This document shows positions 41,615 through 50,748 of a stretch of 64,000 nucleotides of DNA, in pieces. The stretch spans positions 17,200-81,199 of the forward strand of contig DLHY01000004.1 of assembly GCA_002483445.1 (NCBI GenBank), given 5' to 3'. This DNA comes from Blastocatellia bacterium UBA7656 (lineage in GTDB: Bacteria; Acidobacteriota; Blastocatellia; UBA7656). The notes below the pieces were generated by a model. The model saw only the letters and a program-made list of their open reading frames with translations. It was not told the DNA's origin and made no database searches. Numbering within the stretch: the first letter of the stretch is position 1; each line of letters opens with the position of its first letter. Both the position numbers and the translations under genes were made by a program.

Positions 41615-42679
41615 ATGAACAACCTGCCAACTATTGCTGAAATGCAAAAAGCCTTTGAGAGCCGCGACGCTTCTTATGACGGAGTTTTTTTCATAGGAGT
41701 GCGAACCACAGGCATATTCTGTCGGCCCTCCTGCGCGGCGAGAAAACCCCTGTTGAAGAATATCGAATACTTCAACAATGTCCGCGAAGCTCTCTTTGCG
41801 GGATACCGGCCCTGCAAGCGTTGTCGCCCTCTCGAAGTAAACGGCCAGCCACCCGCGTGGGTCGAACCGCTGCTCACTAAAATAGATCAATCGCCCGAAG
41901 AACGAATCAAAGACAGCGATCTTCGTGAGTTTGGCATTGATCCGGCCCGCGCTCGCAGGCATTTTCTTCGCCACTACGGGATGACCTTTCAGGCTTACTG
42001 TCGGGCGCGACGCATGGGAGTGGCTCTTGATCAGATTCGACAGGGAGCAGAAATCGATGACGTGGTTTTAGGCAACGGGTACGAATCTCACAGCGGATTC
42101 CGAGAGGCATTTGCGCGCACGTTCGGACGGCCACCGGGCAAGAGCCGCGACGCCGACTGCATAGTTTTAGCCTGGATCGAAAGCCCGGTCGGGCCGCTCA
42201 TCGCCGGAGCCAACGCCGAGGGCGTGTGCCTGCTCGAATTCACCGACCGGAGGATGATGGAAGCGCAGTTCACCACTCTGAGAAAACGTTTCTCCTCGGC
42301 GATAGTCCCCGGCGAAAATGATCACATACTCAGATTGAAAGCGGAACTCAAAGACTACTTTGCGGGCAAGCTCAAGGAATTTCGACTGCCTCTCGTTTAT
42401 CCGGGAAGCCCTTTTCAAACGCAGGTGTGGGATCAACTCCTTCGCATCCCTTACGGCGAAACGATCTCTTACGAAGAACTTGCGCGCCGCATCTCGTCGC
42501 CAAAAGCCGTGCGCGCCGTCGGCCACGCGAACGGACTCAATCGCATAGCGATAATCATTCCGTGCCATCGAGTCGTCAATAAAGATGGCAAGCTCGGCGG
42601 CTATGGCGGCGGGCTGTGGAGAAAACAATTCCTGCTCGATCTCGAACGCGGTCAGCCTTCGACTCTGTTCGCTCGCTGA
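41615..42679 (+). CDS. ada: Ada-type bifunctional DNA-repair methyltransferase/transcription regulator
   Basis: A 354-residue protein with the full Ada domain order. The N-terminal zinc domain has FCRPSCAARKP and the downstream RPCKRCRP, where the first Cys receives methyl from phosphotriesters. An AraC-type helix-turn-helix follows (around GMTFQAYCRARRMGVAL). The C-terminal Ogt domain has the active site PCHRVV with IPCHRVVNKDGKLGGYGGG. It repairs O6-methylguanine and activates repair genes after methylation. The start at 41615 gives the usual N-terminus. Its promoter region was not resolved. Confidence 0.94.
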   Translation: MNNLPTIAEMQKAFESRDASYDGVFFIGVRTTGIFCRPSCAARKPLLKNIEYFNNVREALFAGYRPCKRCRPLEVNGQPPAWVEPLLTKIDQSPEERIKDSDLREFGIDPARARRHFLRHYGMTFQAYCRARRMGVALDQIRQGAEIDDVVLGNGYESHSGFREAFARTFGRPPGKSRDADCIVLAWIESPVGPLIAGANAEGVCLLEFTDRRMMEAQFTTLRKRFSSAIVPGENDHILRLKAELKDYFAGKLKEFRLPLVYPGSPFQTQVWDQLLRIPYGETISYEELARRISSPKAVRAVGHANGLNRIAIIIPCHRVVNKDGKLGGYGGGLWRKQFLLDLERGQPSTLFAR

Positions 42680-42703
42680 TAAGGGGTGCGGATCGCAAAA
42701 GAA

Positions 42704-42772
42704 GTTCGTAGTCCCGCCTTGAGGCGGAAGTATTAGCGAACGAAACTTCCGGCTGAAGCCGGTGCTACGAAC
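42704..42772. repeat. Cloverleaf-like intergenic repeat
   Basis: An outer stem GTTCGTAG (42704-42711) with CTACGAAC (42765-42772) encloses two perfect hairpins, CCGCCT-TG-AGGCGG (42714-42727) and CCGGCT-GA-AGCCGG (42749-42762). This is a compact REP-pair (BIME-like) element between ada and the SH3 gene. Confidence 0.65.
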
Positions 42773-42865
42773 CGGACATTTTCTTCAATGCTGTGGAACG
42801 ACGCTCACGCATTGAAACCTCTTTCCTCTTGTCTTTCCCTGCTTCAACCCATAACCTTTCTCATC

Positions 42866-43852
42866 ATGCGCACAAAATTTTATCGACTCATCGTCCCGCT
42901 TCTTTTCATTACGATTTTCTTTTCACTGAACTCAAGAGCGTCGCAGCAGTCGACGGAGAAACTGAGAATCATCATCGCATCAGGCGTCCGACTGCGGGCC
43001 GCTCCGACGAGCGCGGCTTCAGAAATCGCAAGGCTCGGCATCGGCGCGGTGGTCAGGGAACTCAATCAATCGATCAACAGGGAACGGGTCGGCGACACCG
43101 AAGAACACTGGTATGAGGTCGTCGCTTCGGACGGCAAGCAGGGATGGGTCTTCGGAGCTTTCGCCCTTGTGTTCGACACTTCGACGCGCGTCGAGCTTTA
43201 CCGAAAGATCGCTTCCGAAAGATTGAAAATCGAAAACGCGACGTTCGCTGAATGGAGCGACTTTGAAAAATTTCTCTCGAAAGCAATAATGGAAATCAAA
43301 CAGACCGACGCTCTGGCCGAGCTTGAATTCGCGCGACTCGTCGCCACGAAACGCGCGGCTGAATCGATCCCGTCCGACCGCCAACAGGAACCTCTGTATC
43401 AAAACTGGATCAAGGCGCGCGAAAAGAGCGTCGTCTACAGCGAACCTGCGGGCCAGTGGTTCGTGCGCTCTGACCTCTTCTGGGAGTTGCAGAAGAAATA
43501 CAGCGCGCTCGCAATTGCCGAGCAAATCGCGTGGACGGCGGCGAACAATCCTCTGCCCGGAGAGTGCGAAGGCTATATCCCATGTCACCTCTACTCTTTC
43601 AATCAGGGCGAGGGCCGCTACTTGAAACTTTATCCGCAAGGCCCGCACACAAACGAAGCTGTCGATAATCTGGCCGAGCAGCTTGAGCAATTCGTCAAGG
43701 ACATCAAGACCGCCGCTCCGCCGGATGCGACGGATCGCGGGGAAGCGCAAAAATCGCTTCGTGAACTTCGCGCGGCGGTGACAAAAACCGCTGCTCAGAA
43801 AAAGGCCGTCGTGTTGAGGCAGCTTGACGCGCTTGAAAAATATTACCGATGA
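42866..43852 (+). CDS. Secreted SH3-domain protein
   Basis: A 328-residue exported protein. The start at ATG 42866 gives a signal peptide (YRLIVPLLFITIFFSLNSRAS). An SH3b domain covers about residues 35-100 (ASGVRLRAAPTSAASEIARL and YEVVASDGKQGWVFGAFAL). The rest is helical and rich in charged residues (EFARLVATKRAAESIPSD), with PGECEGYIPCHLYSFNQGEGRYL in the middle. SH3b domains often bind cell-wall peptides. The last third is unrecognised. It overlaps the STAS-like gene by 4 bp. Confidence 0.8.
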   Translation: MRTKFYRLIVPLLFITIFFSLNSRASQQSTEKLRIIIASGVRLRAAPTSAASEIARLGIGAVVRELNQSINRERVGDTEEHWYEVVASDGKQGWVFGAFALVFDTSTRVELYRKIASERLKIENATFAEWSDFEKFLSKAIMEIKQTDALAELEFARLVATKRAAESIPSDRQQEPLYQNWIKAREKSVVYSEPAGQWFVRSDLFWELQKKYSALAIAEQIAWTAANNPLPGECEGYIPCHLYSFNQGEGRYLKLYPQGPHTNEAVDNLAEQLEQFVKDIKTAAPPDATDRGEAQKSLRELRAAVTKTAAQKKAVVLRQLDALEKYYR

Positions 43853-44193
43853 GCAGAAGCGATGAAAAATCCGTGTGGATCGGGCGAGCTTCTGACGGTT
43901 CAATCGTGACGGAAGGCGAATTGAATTCCGAAAACGCCATCGAGTTCGAATCGTTTTTGCGAACGGTCGAAGCTCACAGCAAGACGATCACGCTCGATCT
44001 CCTGGCTCTCGACATCGAAGACGGAGTAGCTCTTGCAACAACCGTGAACGCTTTGCGCGAGCTTCGCGCCCGCGCCGCTCGTGTGATAATCAGAGGAGCG
44101 CCTCAGCTTCTCGGCCACAATCTTTATCGACTCGGCCTGCTCGAAAGCCTTGAGCTTGTCGATATGCGAGAGGATGAACCCTCCGGATTTTAG
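43849..44193 (+). CDS. STAS-like small protein
   Basis: A 114-residue protein with a STAS-like arrangement. It has SIVTEGELNSENAIEFESFL at the start, the strand KTITLDLLALDIEDGVAL where the phosphorylated Ser/Thr region would be, and helix-rich VNALRELRARAARVIIRG. STAS proteins are usually anti-sigma-factor antagonists. The conserved Ser is not clear here. The start overlaps the SH3 gene (ATGA), so both are probably one transcript. Confidence 0.6.
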   Translation: MSRSDEKSVWIGRASDGSIVTEGELNSENAIEFESFLRTVEAHSKTITLDLLALDIEDGVALATTVNALRELRARAARVIIRGAPQLLGHNLYRLGLLESLELVDMREDEPSGF

Positions 44194-44212
44194 CGGGCGG
44201 TGGTCGGTGTAG

Positions 44213-44296
44213 GGAACAGGGAACAGGGAACAGGGAACAGGGAGGAAATATCCGGGTCTGTTACCCGTTGACTTCTGACTTCTGACTTCTGACTTC
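44213..44296. repeat. Two heptamer tandem-repeat tracts
   Basis: Four copies of GGAACAG (44213-44240), then, after a 28-bp gap, four copies of TGACTTC (44269-44296). They lie between the STAS-like gene and phosphofructokinase. No reading frame uses them. Confidence 0.85.
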
Positions 44297-44317
44297 TACC
44301 TTCGGAGGAGTCGTAAC

Positions 44318-45418
44318 ATGGCTTTAGGGATAAGACGAATCGGAGTGCTGACGGGCGGGGGCGATGCGCCGGGACTCAATGCCGTGCTTCGCGCGGTCGT
44401 GAAAACCGCCATACGGGCTTATGGCTGGGAAGTCGTAGGCATAGAAGATTCATTTGAAGGCTTGTTGGGACAGACCAACACGCGAAGGCTTACGGTCGAA
44501 GATGTGCGCGGACTCCTGCCTCGCGGAGGAACCATACTCGGCTCGGTCAACAAAGGCGCGTTCGTCGTCGAGATGATCGAAGGCCGTCGGGTCATAAACG
44601 AAGCGGCTTACCGGGAGGCGGCGGAAAATTATCGCCGTTTGGGATTCGATGCGCTCGTCGTCATCGGAGGAGACGGAACCCAACTCATCGCGCATGAAAT
44701 TTCCAAACTCGGCGTGCGCGTGGTCGGTGTGCCAAAAACTATAGACAACGATCTGGTTGGAACCGATCTGACTTTCGGATTCGACACCGCGCTCGATATA
44801 GCGACCGACGCGCTCGATCGCCTTCACACTACGGCTGAAAGCCATGATCGGGTGATGCTGCTCGAAGTGATGGGCCGTCATGTCGGATGGATCGCGCTTC
44901 AATCAGGCATAGCGGGCGGCGCGGACGCGATACTCATACCGGAAATTCCTTTTCATCTGGAGAAGATCGCCGCAAAAGTCCGCGAGCGCGAAGCTGCGGG
45001 AAGAAAATTTTCGATCATCGTGGTTGCCGAAGGAGCGAAGCCTGCGGGCGGCACGGAGATTTATCAGGAGACGGGCAGCGCGCAAAAGCCCGCGCGTCTG
45101 GGCGGCATAGCGGAGCGCGTGGCGCGCGATCTTTCGCGCATCACAGGCAAAGACACTCGCGTAGTGGTGCTTGGACATTTGCAGCGCGGCGGATCGCCCA
45201 CATCTTTTGATCGCGTGCTTGCGTCGTGTTACGGCTCGGCTGCGGTGCGCGCCATCGCGCAGGAGAAGTTCGGTCACATTGTCTCGTGGAGCAGCAATGA
45301 AATCGCCACCGTTTTGATGGAAGATTGCGTGGAGAAGACGAAATCCGTCCCGGCGAATCATTATCTGGTGGGAACGGCCCGCGACCTCGGCATCACCTTC
45401 GGCGGAGAAGAAGATTGA
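44318..45418 (+). CDS. pfkA: 6-phosphofructokinase
   Basis: A 366-residue glycolytic enzyme with GGAGGAG before its ATG. GVLTGGGDAPGLNAVLRAVV at the N-terminus is the PFK signature. VIGGDGTQLIAHEI gives the second glycine motif, and PKTIDNDLVGTDLTFGFDTAL contains the substrate-binding Asp. EVMGRHVGWIAL follows. The presence of GGDGT rather than GGDDS suggests the ATP-dependent group. Length and layout are of the longer type. Its upstream spacer is made of tandem repeats. Confidence 0.93.
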   Translation: MALGIRRIGVLTGGGDAPGLNAVLRAVVKTAIRAYGWEVVGIEDSFEGLLGQTNTRRLTVEDVRGLLPRGGTILGSVNKGAFVVEMIEGRRVINEAAYREAAENYRRLGFDALVVIGGDGTQLIAHEISKLGVRVVGVPKTIDNDLVGTDLTFGFDTALDIATDALDRLHTTAESHDRVMLLEVMGRHVGWIALQSGIAGGADAILIPEIPFHLEKIAAKVREREAAGRKFSIIVVAEGAKPAGGTEIYQETGSAQKPARLGGIAERVARDLSRITGKDTRVVVLGHLQRGGSPTSFDRVLASCYGSAAVRAIAQEKFGHIVSWSSNEIATVLMEDCVEKTKSVPANHYLVGTARDLGITFGGEED

Positions 45419-45696
45419 AGCTTTCGAACAGCGGCAATGAATTTCTTCTTTCGCTTATCGAACTCCTGAGTGCGCTTAAGCGATTCTTACGCAGAAAGTT
45501 TCGCCCTCGGCGGTCGTTCGATTTTGATTTCCTTTATGTCTTTCAATCTCTTTGCCATTGTATTCTACACGCTTGAGTGCAAAAACCTATTTCATCGGGA
45601 TTGTAACACCGCCAGCGAATTTGTATCAGTGGGTCTGACGATCAGTCTGGCAGAAAATGTTCACAACAGTGTGTTTCTAATCTTATCAAGCAACGA

Positions 45697-46221
45697 TCAT
45701 AGATATCTCGCGCGAATGATCTCGCGGTGATGCAGTTCATGGCCTGCGATCATCCACGCCAAAGCTTTGACACTTACTTCATTGTCGCTCGCCACTCCGC
45801 GCCTGTCCCACGCTTCTTCGGACAGATGCCGGAAGAGATGAATGCTCGCCCGTCTGACATGCTCGAATTCATCGGCGAGATCTTTCATTTCGCACTGGCT
45901 GAAAGCGGCATGAGCTACGTAATCATTCTGCTCGAATCCGGCGAGCGGCGTCTCGTCATTGCGCGCGAACCTGAGCGCGCGGTATGCGAATATGCGCTCG
46001 GTGTCGATCAAGTGACCCACTACTTCCTTGATGCTCCACTTGTCGGGCGCGTATCGCGAATCGGATTGAGCCGCGGAGAGTCCCCGAAGCAAAGCCAGCG
46101 TCTCATCGATCTGCTGATTGAGGATGTCGAGGATATCTCCATCTGAGACGAGGCTGATATATTTCTCATAGTAAGGAGCGTACTCGTTCGTATCAGGGCG
46201 AGTGATTATTGATTTCGTCAT
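45697..46221 (-). CDS. DinB-family protein
   Basis: A 174-residue four-helix protein. The start ATG at 46221 is chosen because a purine-rich run, AAAAGGAAAAGG, precedes it. DILNQQIDETLALLRGLSAAQSD, KWSIKEVVGHLIDTERIFAYRALRFARND (with a His for the metal site) and AWMIAGHELHHREIIRARYL give the metal-binding His triad of DinB. Such proteins use thiols such as bacillithiol or mycothiol in transferase reactions. The 45419-45696 gap upstream holds no gene that I can support. Confidence 0.88.
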   Translation of the reverse strand: MTKSIITRPDTNEYAPYYEKYISLVSDGDILDILNQQIDETLALLRGLSAAQSDSRYAPDKWSIKEVVGHLIDTERIFAYRALRFARNDETPLAGFEQNDYVAHAAFSQCEMKDLADEFEHVRRASIHLFRHLSEEAWDRRGVASDNEVSVKALAWMIAGHELHHREIIRARYL

Positions 46222-46246
46222 TGTGAGAACCTTTTCCTTTTCTGTT

Positions 46247-47455
46247 TCAGTTCGACGGCTGCTTGCCTCGAACCTGATTTTTGATGAACTCGAAAATTGC
46301 TTTGTGTCCTTCAGGCATGGTTCCGTTGAGGAAATACAATCCGACATTCAACGAATGATCAAGGCCCGCGAAGTAGTGAAACTCCATCTTCGTTTTGCCA
46401 GCTTTCTTCGCCGTCTCTTCCATTTTCTTCAAGCCTTCGATTGGCACCGAAGCATCCTCATCGCCATGAAAGCAACCTATGGGGATGTCGAGTTGAGAAA
46501 GAAAAGTCCAGATGGGCTGGTGCGCGAAATGATCCTTGAACCAGTCTTTAGGCGTGCTGACTGCGGCTGCGATTTTTAGCCAGCCATTGAGAACCTCGTA
46601 GTTATCCGTGTCGGCGGCGTCCAGATAGATTTTTGACAGCGCGCCCATATCCTCGACGGTAAAGTATCCGTCCCGGTTGCGATCAAAGACCTCGAATCCT
46701 GCGTTATTCCATCTCTTCTCGCGGAACTTCGCGGGATCGGCTTCGAACTCAGCCTTCGAAATTTTGCCGTCCTTGTCCTTATCGAAAAAGCCTCGGACTG
46801 CGATGAAGTTCCCGCCCGTCATGATGTATTTGTAAGTTTCTCTCAGGTTGGCCGACATCACTCCGTAGAGTACGAGTCCCGCTATCTCTTTCCGTATGCG
46901 CGAAGCCGCTTCAGCCGCCAGCAGAGTGCCTTCGCTTGCGCCCATCAGAAATATGCGCGAAGGGTCTATGCCCGACTGCTTCTGAACGACGCGAACCGCG
47001 CTCATAACATCGCGCACTTTGTTTTCGAGCGTGCTGGTATTGTAGATATCCCAGTCGATCTTTTCGTAACGAGGAGGAGCATCGCCCATGCGGATGCCGC
47101 GCCCCTCGTAGCCGAAGAAAGCCACGTTCATCTCAGGCAGCTTTTCCCGATAGAGATCGAAGTAGTTGAAAGTCGTGCTGCGAATTGGCCGCTTCATATC
47201 GACGGTCATGCCTTCCGCCGTCTGAACGTAGATGACCACTGCGCAGCGCGCGTTTGAAACGGGCAGCGTCAACTTTCCAAACATGTCATAGCCGTCATGA
47301 GACTTGAATGGAATCTCGATGGTTCTCGTTTTCGCCTGCGCGTCCTGACCTGCGTCCGCCGGACAAACGAAGCAGGTGAGAAGAAGTCCGACTACTGTGA
47401 GCAGAGCGCAGACTTTAAGCATTGAGCGGCTTTTGAATGATTGGGGCAAGCGCAT
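46247..47455 (-). CDS. Secreted alpha/beta hydrolase with an EF-hand insert
   Basis: A 402-residue exported protein; GGAGG precedes the ATG at 47455. The hydrophobic signal is VCALLTVVGLLLTCFVC. The nucleophile motif GASEGTLLAAEA is in the middle and the His lies in the C-terminal GLDHSLNVG. Between them is an insert of about 70 residues with two EF-hand loops, DKDKDGKISKAE and DRNRDGYFTVED. The insert sits in the lid position of hydrolases and could make activity Ca-dependent. The substrate is unknown. Confidence 0.85.
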   Translation of the reverse strand: MRLPQSFKSRSMLKVCALLTVVGLLLTCFVCPADAGQDAQAKTRTIEIPFKSHDGYDMFGKLTLPVSNARCAVVIYVQTAEGMTVDMKRPIRSTTFNYFDLYREKLPEMNVAFFGYEGRGIRMGDAPPRYEKIDWDIYNTSTLENKVRDVMSAVRVVQKQSGIDPSRIFLMGASEGTLLAAEAASRIRKEIAGLVLYGVMSANLRETYKYIMTGGNFIAVRGFFDKDKDGKISKAEFEADPAKFREKRWNNAGFEVFDRNRDGYFTVEDMGALSKIYLDAADTDNYEVLNGWLKIAAAVSTPKDWFKDHFAHQPIWTFLSQLDIPIGCFHGDEDASVPIEGLKKMEETAKKAGKTKMEFHYFAGLDHSLNVGLYFLNGTMPEGHKAIFEFIKNQVRGKQPSN

Positions 47456-47527
47456 CGAGCGATTCCTCCATGTAAATTGAGTCGATCACGGTAGCAATCA
47501 GGCGGGTGAGCAGTCAATCGAGTCGCT

Positions 47528-48160
47528 TTACCTGCGCGCCTTGTAAACGACGAAGAAGTTGTTGTCGAGGAAATCGTATTTTTCAATCTGCGTGAAGTCC
47601 GCCGCCTTCATCCAGTTTTCAAGGTCTTCGAGCGCGAATTTCATGTTCTCGTGACCGGGGGGCCAGGTCTTGCTGAAATCTATTATCGCAACTCGCCCCG
47701 AAGGCTTGAGGTACTTGTGAAGCTTCTTCAGATACGCGCCCTGACCGGCTATGTGATGAAGCGTATCGATGATGACTATCAGATCGACAGGCTCAGGAAT
47801 CGTCGGATCGTCTTCCTTGCAAAGCACCGTGCGGATATTTGAAAGGCTCTGCTCTTGCGCTGTTTTGTCTATGTGCTTGAGCAGTCCGTCATCGATGTCG
47901 ATAGCATAAACGACGCCTTTCGCGCCGAGTCGCTTCGCCAGTGGCCGCGAGAACAATCCAGACCCGGCTCCGATGTCTGCGACTTTCTGGCCGGACTTGA
48001 TCTTCAGCGTTTCGATCACACGATCAACCTGAAGCAATTCGACTCGCCGCTCGGATTCGAGCAGCTTGGTGTACTCTTCAGGATCGCGCTTCTGCTGCCC
48101 CTGTCCGACAGCCGCGAGAAAAAGAGAGAGAATCAGTAAAATCGCTTTCACGTTTTTCAT
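47528..48160 (-). CDS. Exported class I SAM-dependent methyltransferase
   Basis: A 210-residue protein. GAGG precedes the ATG, and a clear signal peptide (AILLILSLFLAAVGQGQQ) begins the protein. The SAM-binding motif VADIGAGSGLFSRPLAKRLG is at about residues 60-80. Later motifs are VVYAIDIDDGLLKHI, LIVIIDTLHHI and GRVAIIDFSK. The methyltransferase fold seems complete. An exported SAM enzyme is odd, since SAM is cytoplasmic. It could stay membrane-anchored, or the signal could be a tether. Confidence 0.85.
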   Translation of the reverse strand: MKNVKAILLILSLFLAAVGQGQQKRDPEEYTKLLESERRVELLQVDRVIETLKIKSGQKVADIGAGSGLFSRPLAKRLGAKGVVYAIDIDDGLLKHIDKTAQEQSLSNIRTVLCKEDDPTIPEPVDLIVIIDTLHHIAGQGAYLKKLHKYLKPSGRVAIIDFSKTWPPGHENMKFALEDLENWMKAADFTQIEKYDFLDNNFFVVYKARR

Positions 48161-48243
48161 AATCAGCCTCGTGTGGGAAAGATGTTGGCGACCCTGCTGA
48201 TACTACCATCTAACATCGAACCTCTAACATCTACTCCACATCT

Positions 48244-50694
48244 TCACTTCTCAGCGGTCAGTTCCTGAAAGCGGGGGTTGTCGCGCAGGCTCTCAAGATC
48301 AGGCTCAAGGCGACCGCGAATGGCTATGATCGGGCCTATGCGAGAGAGAGATTTTTCGAAGTGCTTGAGCGCGCGCTCCTCGTCCCCCCGGAGCGCGTGC
48401 AGACAGGAGATGTAATAAGAAGTGAACGGATCATCCGCTCCTGTAGATACCCGCTCTTCGAATTTCTTCAATGCGCGCTTGAAGTGACGTTCGGCTTCTT
48501 CCGCGTTGCCTTTTCTCAAATGCGCCGCGCCTGTCTTTTGCTCAAGCTCAATCATCGTCCGCTCGCGAAGCGCGTGATCCGTCGTTGTGAGAAAGTCCAT
48601 CTCTTTTTCGTACTCGCTGATGGCATCGTCATATCGGCCCTGGCAATAATAAACATAACCGAGACGAGCGTGCGCGCCTACGACCTGCAATCCTTCCTTG
48701 CCCGATATGAACCGCTCCTGAAGATCGACGGCCTGACGGGCGAGAATTTCTGCCCGACGATAGTTGCCGCGCAGTGTGTAGAGAAGCGTGAGTTGAAGAT
48801 ATGAATAGCCCGCCTGCGGATTGAGCGCGATTGCATGTTCAAGCTCGGTTATGCCTTCATCGACCATTCCCTTGCCGAGCCAGTAGACACGCGCAAGCGA
48901 GGCGTGCGCGCCCGCGTTGTTAGGCTCTAAGGCTATCGCCCGCTTGATCGCTTCTACTGCTTCGTCATAGCGCCCGATGCTCATATACGCGCCGCCCAGC
49001 CATTGATGCGCGTGCGAAAGTCGCGGGTTTATCTCGATGGCTTTCTGTTCAACCTCTATCGCCTTGTGCGAAAGCTCAGGGATTCCGAGAAAACTGCCCT
49101 TGAGATCGTAAGCCGTCCCCAGCGCGGCCCACGCTCTTGCATAGTCGGGGTCGTATTCGATTGCCTTCTCGAAGTGATGAATGGCGCGATCCAGAGTTTC
49201 GCGGCTGCCCGTTCGCAGGTTCATCATAGCGCGCGAGAAATGCTCGTAGGCTTCTACGGATTCGGTCTCCTTGCGCTCGATTTCGTTGATCTCTGACGAG
49301 CCGAGATGGAGATTGAGCCCCTCGGTCAGATCGTAAACGATCTTGTCCTGAAGCCCGAATATGTCATCTATCCGGCCATCGATCTTGACCGTCTTGATAA
49401 CCGTTCCGGCTTCGACCTCGACCAGGCGGGCGGTTATGCGAATCATATCGCCTATCTTCTGATAGCCGCCGCTTATGATCCATGTGGCGTTGAGACGGCG
49501 GCCCACATCTATAGCGAAAGCGTCTTCGGATTCCACGAGCGTCCCCGATCCTATATTGCGAAGCACCTCGAATGTGCGCTCGCGGCCTATGATCGAAAGG
49601 CCGCGAATGTTTTTCAGATCGGCTGTTACGGTTTCAGCTATCCCTGACCCGATCCAGTCGTCGGCAGGCTCTCTGGTTATGTTGGTGAAATTCATCACCG
49701 CGATGGCGTTTTCAAGTTTGGGCGCAGGAACGATGGTTCCCGTGCTTCTCCCGGCGGGCGCAAGCACAGAGGTCGGAGTCTGATCCGCCGACTGCGAGGC
49801 TATGCTCAAGGAGCGGGTGCCTTCGATATCGCGCCGCAGGCTGTGAAGATCGATGTAGAACTCGCGGGCGGTCTGGAAGCGAAAGGCGGGATTTTTTTCA
49901 AGCGCCTTGCGAACGATCCGCTCCATCTCCGCAGGCACATCGTAGTTGAATCGCGCGACGGCAGGCGGCTCAAGGTGAAGAATTTTATCGATGACTTCGG
50001 TTGAACTGTCGCCGCCGAACGGCAATCGAGAGGTGAGCATTTCGTAAAGCACCACGCCGAGCGAAAAAATATCCGTGCGATGATCTACGACCTGACCGAG
50101 CGCCTGTTCGGGCGACATATAAGCGACAGTCCCCATGACGACGCCGGCGACCGTCTCGTGGCCGAGCATGAAAGTCGGCTCGTCGCTCGTCTTGCCCGTC
50201 TCGCTCTTCGCGCGGCCTGTCGGGACTGTGAGTTTCGCCAGACCGAAATCGAGAACCTTCACAAGCCCGCGCCCGGTGACGATCAGGTTCGCGCTCTTGA
50301 TGTCGCGGTGAATTATTCCGTGAGCGTGCGCTTCATTGAGCGCATCGGCGACCTGCATCGAAATTTCAATCGCTTCGACGAGCGCGAGCGGCCCGCGCTC
50401 CACCCGGCGCGAGAGCAACTCTCCCTCGACGTATTCCATAACGATGAAATCCGCGCCTTCGTACTCGCCGATGTCGAAGATGGCGGCGACGTTGGGCGAG
50501 CTCAGAGCGGATGCGGCGCGCGCTTCTTTCAAAAACCGCTCGCGTCGTTCCAGATCATACTGATAGGAAGCAGGAAGGAATTTCAAAGCCACCGAGCGGC
50601 CAAGCCTCGTGTCTTCGGCGCGATAAACCTCGCCCATGCCGCCCGCGCCCAGCGCCTCTTCAATCAGATAATGGTTAATCTGCTGGCCTATCAT
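48244..50694 (-). CDS. Serine/threonine protein kinase with C-terminal TPR repeats
   Basis: An 816-residue protein. The kinase domain (residues 5-275) has GAGGMGEVYRAED, the Lys in VALKFLP, HGIIHRDIKSANLIV (catalytic loop) and VLDFGLAKL (DFG). VAYMSPEQALGQVVDHR is the activation segment. The middle (about 330-470) is a FlgO-like or adenylate-cyclase-type domain found in such kinases (IAVMNFTNITREPADDW, GRRLNATWIISGGYQKIGD). At least five TPR units follow (e.g. YARAWAALGTAYDLKG, AGAHASLARVYWLGKG). The start ATG at 50694 is chosen over a GTG at 50709. The substrates are unknown. Confidence 0.92.
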   Translation of the reverse strand: MIGQQINHYLIEEALGAGGMGEVYRAEDTRLGRSVALKFLPASYQYDLERRERFLKEARAASALSSPNVAAIFDIGEYEGADFIVMEYVEGELLSRRVERGPLALVEAIEISMQVADALNEAHAHGIIHRDIKSANLIVTGRGLVKVLDFGLAKLTVPTGRAKSETGKTSDEPTFMLGHETVAGVVMGTVAYMSPEQALGQVVDHRTDIFSLGVVLYEMLTSRLPFGGDSSTEVIDKILHLEPPAVARFNYDVPAEMERIVRKALEKNPAFRFQTAREFYIDLHSLRRDIEGTRSLSIASQSADQTPTSVLAPAGRSTGTIVPAPKLENAIAVMNFTNITREPADDWIGSGIAETVTADLKNIRGLSIIGRERTFEVLRNIGSGTLVESEDAFAIDVGRRLNATWIISGGYQKIGDMIRITARLVEVEAGTVIKTVKIDGRIDDIFGLQDKIVYDLTEGLNLHLGSSEINEIERKETESVEAYEHFSRAMMNLRTGSRETLDRAIHHFEKAIEYDPDYARAWAALGTAYDLKGSFLGIPELSHKAIEVEQKAIEINPRLSHAHQWLGGAYMSIGRYDEAVEAIKRAIALEPNNAGAHASLARVYWLGKGMVDEGITELEHAIALNPQAGYSYLQLTLLYTLRGNYRRAEILARQAVDLQERFISGKEGLQVVGAHARLGYVYYCQGRYDDAISEYEKEMDFLTTTDHALRERTMIELEQKTGAAHLRKGNAEEAERHFKRALKKFEERVSTGADDPFTSYYISCLHALRGDEERALKHFEKSLSRIGPIIAIRGRLEPDLESLRDNPRFQELTAEK

Positions 50695-50748
50695 ATCGAG
50701 CAGGGCCACGCTCAGGCGGCCCCACCGATAACATTAGAGACATATCAC

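Noticed and set aside
44213..44296. Possible CRISPR-like array from tandem repeats
   Set aside because: Units are only 7 bp with no spacers, so it is a tandem repeat and not a CRISPR array.
45419..45696. Small frames between phosphofructokinase and dinB
   Set aside because: They lack ribosome sites and any family pattern. The 278-bp gap seems non-coding.
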